Shown piece after piece: positions 58,655-64,000 of a stretch of DNA of 64,000 nt. A program made the translations under genes and the position numbers. Every line of letters starts with the position of its first letter. The stretch's first letter is position 1. The notes under the pieces were generated by a model. That model did no database searches. It worked only from the letters and a program-made list of their open reading frames with translations, and was not told where the DNA came from. This stretch comes from Diaporthe sp. PMI_573. Its lineage: Eukaryota; Ascomycota; Sordariomycetes; Diaporthales; Diaporthaceae. The stretch spans positions 3,348,001 to 3,412,000 of the forward strand of contig JAJTUP010000002.1 of assembly GCA_021399435.1 (NCBI GenBank), read 5' to 3'.

Positions 58655-59651
58655 ATGAAGCGGCTGGTAGCTTTTGATCTTGACGGCACTCTCGCCGAGA
58701 GCAAGCAGGCCCTCGACGATGAGATGGCCGTCATTCTCGGCCGTCTCAGCCACGTCGCCGACATCTGCGTAATCTCGGGCGGCGACTGGCCGCAGTTCGA
58801 CAAGCAGGTCGCCAGCCGTCTCCCCGACAGCACCAATCGCTCACGCTTCTGGCTGATGCCCACCACGGGCACCAAGCTCTATCGCTTCGAGAACGACCAG
58901 TGGGTCCGAAAGTACGCTGATCTGTTTAGCGACGAGGACAGAGCTCACAGTTAGTATTACCACCCCCTCCTGACTGCCCTCTAGGTCGGCCTCAGTTCAC
59001 CACGAAAAGCTTTCTCTCTGCCTTTCAGAAGCGACACGAAGGCACTAATCCATCCACAGTCATCAAGGAGCTGCGAGCCTCCATTGACCGCCTCGGCTTT
59101 ACGCCAACTGAGATCTGGGGAGAGCAGATCGAAGACCGCGGAAGCCAGATTACTTTCTCGGCCCTCGGGTAAGTCACCCCTTCAAAAACCACCATGGTCT
59201 ATCTGGATCCACTTGAATCCACCCATTCATGTCTTTGTTCGCTTCTATCTACCAAGGGACGGTTCGAGGCGCACACTACAACATCATTCTGACTTTAGCT
59301 TTCAGACAGCAAGCCCCTCTCGGTCCAAAAGAGGGCTGGGATCCAAAGCAGGAGAAACGTCGCTTGGTTCAGAAAGATCTTCAGCCTATCCTTCCTGATG
59401 TTTCCGTTCGCATTGGTGGTGCGACATCCATAGATATTACACGTGCCGGTGTCGACAAAGCGTACGGCATGGAACGTCTGGCGGAGCTGTCCGGTATTTC
59501 CAAGTCCGAGATGCTTTTTTTTGGGGACGCCCTTTACCCTGGCGGCAACGATGCGCCAGTGAGAGACACTGCAGGCATTGATTCCGTCCAGGTCTACAAT
59601 ATTGAACAGACAAAACGATCTCTTGAGGCTGCCATTCTCTGCCTATCCTAG
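58655..59651 (+). CDS. HAD-superfamily (type IIB) phosphomannomutase-like protein
   Basis: Three exons (58655-58949, 59060-59168, 59306-59651) give 249 aa. The joins restore GSQITFSALGQQAP. Motif I is FDLDGT (D8, D10). ISGGDW follows, and the C-terminal cation loop is FFGDALYPGGND. These suit a HAD-IIB enzyme of the phosphomannomutase/trehalose-phosphatase group that interconverts or hydrolyses sugar phosphates in the cytosol. The sequence (SALGQ-AP, then K..WDP, and GATSIDITRAGVDKAYG) looks closer to bacterial-type phosphomannomutases than to the conserved eukaryotic SEC53. It may therefore be a horizontally acquired or paralogous gene that gained introns. Codon use does not look foreign by eye. 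No lesion is seen. Confidence 0.85.
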
Positions 59652-60584
59652 GCTCGATTGCCTGTCATCTTTAATTAAAGCATGGCTTCAAACTGCTCGA
59701 AAAGGACAGATAATGAACTAGAGGTGCACTTTTCTTTATTCTCAATGGACTCTCCAGCGTAACGCGCCATTTGGGCTCATAGTATTGATATTCAGCTAGC
59801 AATTTGAACCAAGGCTTGCCACCATACCGCTGGGGTGAAATTTTACCCTTCGCTCTGACCAACCACCAGACTGGTTCGCTTTTCCCTTGTACAGAACACA
59901 CATAGCATTTGGTGAATTGGCCGGAGGACTAAATGGACTGCGACATGGTTTCGGGTCCTTTCAGTGACCATTTAAGCAAGTAGTCCCAGGAGGCTTACAG
60001 AGGGCAGGTGTGTGCTCGCTACGGCGACTAACTAATTGGTCCTTAAGTGTTCCCGCGCCAACTGCAGCCGCCACATAAGCAAACACGGCATTCTCGTGCC
60101 TTGCGATACTTGAAGCTAGCCCGGTGGTCCCTCGGCGAGGACCTTATATCGAATAGTGCTTGCCGTGCTCTTCAGTGAATTAAGACGACGAAATGACCCG
60201 ACTAAATAGTGTGCATAATGCTTCTCCGTTGCCGGCACAGACTGCCGCAAATCTAATCAAGTTGACTCCAGTTGACTGAATTCTACTGATTAAAAAGAAA
60301 TGGCCTAAGGGCACGAAATCCTCAGCTATGATGCCAATGACCTGATCAAAGCTGTCTTGCCACGTTAGAGGATTATTCTTGGGCATTTACTCTAGCGTGT
60401 GGCCAAATACAATGATATCACCACTTTGGCATTTCAGATCACCCACTCAGAACGGGCTCACTTAACCATACTTATAACCCACAGAAGCACCCTTCGGCGT
60501 TTAGGATGAAATAAGGTCAATTATAATATGCTACACACACTGAAAAGCGTGCTCACTAGAACTGGTATTCTTCACGTGCATCGC
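59652..60584. other. Intergenic, no supported gene
   Basis: No credible exon was found. An in-frame ATG at 60528 could extend the dehydrogenase remnant's N-terminus. Confidence 0.55.
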
Positions 60585-61702
60585 ATGCAGATCACACGGT
60601 CATATACCATAGATTCAGTCAAGGCGACGGTCTACGAGAACTTTGGCGGAACGTAAGTGAGCCTAGTACAATAAGGATTGCCTGCCATCGCTCATAGCCG
60701 CAGTCATTCTCTCGCCCCGCCCCCCCCCCCCCCCCACCCAGAACGATAATTTCTCGCTAGACCAGGTCCCTGACCTGAGTGGGAAAGTAGCCGTAGTGAC
60801 TGGCGGGTCACAAGGTATCGGCTACGGCTGCACGCGGACCTTGCTTGAACACAATATCTCCAAGCTTTTCATCATGTCGCAGTCTCCGGATGGAGCCACC
60901 GATGCCATCAAATCCATCAGGGAAGAAATGGGCGACTCTGTCTCCACAAAAGTGCAATGGAAAAATTGCAATCTGGGTCACTGGAAGGCTGTACTGCAGA
61001 CAGCCGATGAGATCAAGTCCACGACCGACAGGATTGATATCCTCATTAACAACGCAGCCAGAGGGATTATGACTGCCCAGATCATCCCATATGGAGTCGA
61101 TGAGCACATGGCCATTAATCATTTCGGCCACGTGATCTTGACCTCGTCCCTTCTCCCCGTCATGGAAGAAACAGCAAAATCAGGGCACATAGTCCGTATC
61201 GTCAATCTTGGGTCTAACGAACACCAAGCAGCACCCAAAGACACAAGAGTTTGCCAGCCTGGATGAGATAAACAGAGACGATGGCCCCAACGGGCAGTAC
61301 GGACGCAGCAAGCTGGGTGCAATCCTCCACGCGCGCTACCTCGCCACCCATGTTACAGCAGAGCACCCCCGAATCTTGGCCAACAGCGTTCATCCGGGGT
61401 TTGTGGACACCAAAGCATCGACCTTTGATATCCATGAGGCGTATCCGCTCGGCGGGTATATGATGAGTGTGGCTATGAAGCCATTCCAGAAAAGCCAGCT
61501 CGGAGGGTGCGTCTCGGCAATGTATGCGGCGACTGCAACGGAGCGCAGCGGCAAGTATATCTGCGTGCCGGCTCGTATTGAGGATGGGTCTGAGCTTGCA
61601 CAGAGCAATGAGCTGGCTGAGCAGCTGATGCGGCTTACGGAGAAGGTTTTGAAAGACAAATTGGAGGCTGTGGGAATGAAATTCGCACTGGAGTTCTATT
61701 AG
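60585..61702 (+). pseudogene. Short-chain dehydrogenase gene with frame lesions
   Basis: The expected fungal SDR can be traced: SYTIDSVKATVYENFGG in exon 1 (60585-60652), then NDNFSLDQVPDLSGKVAVVTGGSQGIGYG from 60742, NNAARG, and the catalytic-region QYGRSKL (Tyr-x3-Lys), to the end at 61702. It would be a Rossmann-fold NAD(P) oxidoreductase. Two problems are visible. The consensus donor GTAAGT leaves phase 2, but the only AG after the 16-base C run (60720-60735) enters in phase 0, so the first join does not keep frame. At about 61245-61252 one extra base separates SNEHQAAPKDTR from FASLDEI. Together they suggest an inactive copy, though a sequencing error or an unusual N-terminus is possible for one of them. 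Confidence 0.75.
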
Positions 61703-63127
61703 AGAAAGTCACGGCGGAGACAGTGACTGGCTGGGTTATTTGTACCATAACACAGCTGAAGTTTGATACTCGTCACATCAGTCAACCATGCTGCATCCGG
61801 GACTATACATCCACGTTGGGCTCGGCGTTGTCGATGAGTCTTTGCAAATCTACTTTTGCACGTTGATCAGCGTCACGGAAATCAGACAATGGGAATGTAC
61901 TACCCACCATTCAAGAACGTTCAGAATTGATTCAAGTAATTTGGAATCACATCATCACTCAAGGTTCAAACATGACCCTTGGAACTCAGACGCAACTTGT
62001 TGTTCTGTGGTCCTTGGAAGGCGATCATTGTCAGACATGGAGTTGATTAACCTCTTGAAAATCTGGGATTGCATCGGATACAGCTCCTCCTGAAGTAAAC
62101 TTTTCTCACGGAGAGTGCCTTGGCCATCTTGACTGATTTTGAAGCATGGCGTGAGTAGGATGACACCTACATTGGCCAGATCACCTTCATAGCAATCAAC
62201 CTTCCGGGGGCATGACCTACGTAACAATGGGCTGAATATTCGATAGGCCTGGATCGATCGCGCGCTACTCTAAGCATATACTGGTTGCATAGTCTAGACA
62301 AACGTGAGTATGGATCACTGTGTACGTTATTATACGCTGGCCGAGCGGCTCTTTGGCACTCCTCACCTTCTAGACTTGATGATAGGGGGATCATGCTCAA
62401 CAGCGCCCAAGTCATCGTCCTTGAGTTTCAAAGCCACAACGATGGGCGTTGTAGATGGCTGTTCAATCGAGATCATATCGAGTGGCTGACGTATCCCGCC
62501 AGGCTGCTCGACCCCATACGAACTCGAATTCCCGGTCAATTGGCACTTTCAATAGAAATAGTCGTGTCTGTGCATCGAGGACGCTCGATGGACTATAGTC
62601 TATCGCAATCGGCCACGGCGACTCCGATGGAAGAGTGCATCATCCTGCTGGACCAAAGCCCACGGAGAAATCATCTATGGGCTGATGATCTGATCATACT
62701 CTCCTATACAAGATGGTAGCCGCTATCTCACAAAGGAGAAGTGTGCAAAGTGCTGCGGCTGTGATAACTGGTCCGAATATGTACATCTCCTGAGTGATAC
62801 CCGACCATATCCGCGACATGGGGGTCCTGGTCCAACAAAGATTCAGTCAGGCTTCCAGAGCTCAGGCTTGCGCACGTCAGGTATTGCTCTTCAGCGGGCT
62901 TTCGATGTTCCGGGAAAGATGATGAGTTTATTATGGTGTAATGTGTGCCTCAATGAACGCGCCTTGTACGCCCTGGTGCCCTCAAGACTCGCACACAATT
63001 CGAAGCACATTTTCAGATATGTAACTCATAATCGTGGCCATGTCAGGCCTCCAATGTTGGAAGATTATATGAGAAACACGCCTATATTATGGATATGCAC
63101 CTGTTGTTCTGTCAAGTGTTTCCAGCG
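61703..63127. other. Intergenic, no supported gene
   Basis: About 1.4 kb. A 144-codon plus-strand frame at 62285-62719 has no recognisable domain or splice support and is not called. Confidence 0.55.
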
Positions 63128-64000
63128 CTAAACATCAAGGCCTATCCCTCCCTGGAACCTATCAAACAGGTCCTTCGGTCCTACGAAAGAAAACCAGCCG
63201 TCCTCTCGGTCAAAGCCGACTAGAGGGATTTTCCGGCCAGGCGACATGCCTTTATCGACCGGCGAGACAAGCCCCCTTCTGATCTTGGCGAAAAAGCTCT
63301 CAACCTCGTAAAGGAGCTCCGCGGCAGGGGTGTTGTGTGTACAATGACCACAAGCCATCACGACACGGTCGTTTTCGGTGCTGTCTTTGTTCCACCCATC
63401 GACAAGTCCCCTCAGCTTGTGCAGAGTTGCAGCATAATCTTCCAAATTGCCGGACAGAGAGAAAAGTATAGGTGCCCACTCGTAAAGGGTATCACCTACG
63501 TATAGGACCCTCTCGTGTTGGTCCCAGACAGCCAGCTCATCAGGGGTATGGCCTGGTGTGTGGTATATAGTGAGTCCGAGATCTTTGCTGGCAAAGACAA
63601 GCGGCTGGGCGTCTGCAGCCCAGTCAGTCACCTTGTACTCTGGCGTCTCCATGCCGACGAAGCGACACAGAGAGGAGGTCGGTAGGTCATCCTCGATGAA
63701 GCCTTTGTCGCAACCGCTTGCCCATATGGACGATTTGGGTGCGTCTGTGAATTGGGCAATGCCCCCTGGCTCAACAGCTACGTATCAGTGGACCTGGGGC
63801 TCATTATCCACCTGGGCAGGTAGCGACCGAGACACAGGTGGGGGGGGGGGGGAGCATACCGATGTGATCGTAGTGGCAGTGGGTGCACACTACTAAGTAT
63901 GACCTGCTCCCCCCCAGATTGAGTGGCCTGCTATCATTTTCCTCGACCGGATACTTCTCGATGAAGTCCCGCAGAGAAGTAAGCTTGGCGCGTGGGTCTC
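63128..64000 (-). CDS. Metallo-beta-lactamase-fold hydrolase (5' end outside window)
   Basis: Two exon parts are in the window: 64000-63860, open at the window edge, and 63765-63128, with a stop at 63128. The N-terminus is missing. The metal-binding motif THCHYDHIG (HxHxDH) straddles the intron. The acceptor after GAGCCAG is chosen because it gives the expected HIGGIAQF; a nearer TAG acceptor is possible. Further ligands are visible: His in TPGHTPDE, Asp in YVGDTLYEWAP and His in ACGHCTHN. The protein is a two-zinc hydrolase of unknown substrate, in a fungal branch related to lactonase-, glyoxalase- and beta-lactamase-like enzymes. The intron contains a 13-base G run. No lesion is seen in this part. 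Confidence 0.88.

Noticed and set aside
62285..62719. 144-codon plus-strand frame
   Set aside because: It resembles no family, and no promoter or splice evidence supports it.

Overview
The window reads as nuclear DNA of a filamentous ascomycete (Pezizomycotina, most likely Sordariomycetes). Genes are spaced on both strands. Most carry short GT-AG introns of about 50-190 bp with CTAAC or CTGAC-like branch sites. The protein set is typical of these fungi: a Gas1/Egh16-like secreted protein, a CYP52-like P450, a Git3/CAR-like seven-helix receptor, GH128 and SGNH/FG-GAP secreted enzymes. No tRNA, rRNA, CRISPR or bacterial operon was seen. All exon joins below were worked out by hand from splice signals and reading-frame continuity. 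No database search was possible.

Layout. The left part (about 2.9-30 kb) is mostly conserved: Egh16-like secreted protein (+), peroxisomal 3-ketoacyl-CoA thiolase with a PTS2 (-), CCCH zinc-finger protein (+), CYP52-like P450 (+), cyclopropane-fatty-acid-synthase-like methyltransferase (+), an unrecognised acidic-tailed protein (-), an M28/NAALADase-type membrane peptidase (+), retromer subunit VPS35 (-), and a DUF5519 luciferase-like-domain membrane protein (-). From 31 to 37 kb there is a compact group: SRPBCC/cyclase-like protein, a cysteine-free TENA/THI-4-like protein, an Old Yellow Enzyme-type flavin oxidoreductase, and a convergent seven-helix receptor.

The region 37-64 kb is accessory in character. 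It holds an AT-rich 794-bp Tc1/mariner-type element with 26-bp inverted repeats. Intact genes there are a secreted carboxylesterase, an F-box/2EXR-like protein, a small Ala/Ile-rich secreted protein, a 13-exon SGNH esterase fused to a seven-to-eight-repeat FG-GAP propeller, a bacterial-type HAD phosphomannomutase-like protein, and a metallo-beta-lactamase cut by the window end. Mixed among them are three broken genes: a GH128 glucanase-like gene (stop plus two frameshifts), an alpha/beta-hydrolase (two in-frame TAA codons) and a short-chain dehydrogenase (splice-phase conflict plus a one-base frameshift).

Two points stand out beyond the gene list. The palindrome TACCTAGGTA and its core CCTAGGTA recur in intergenic DNA and in no gene. 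The Tc1-like element sits exactly in the central TA of one such palindrome. I did not find a clearly new molecular system. The best candidates for a second look are the element/palindrome relationship, the run of decaying accessory enzymes, and the 31-37 kb gene group.
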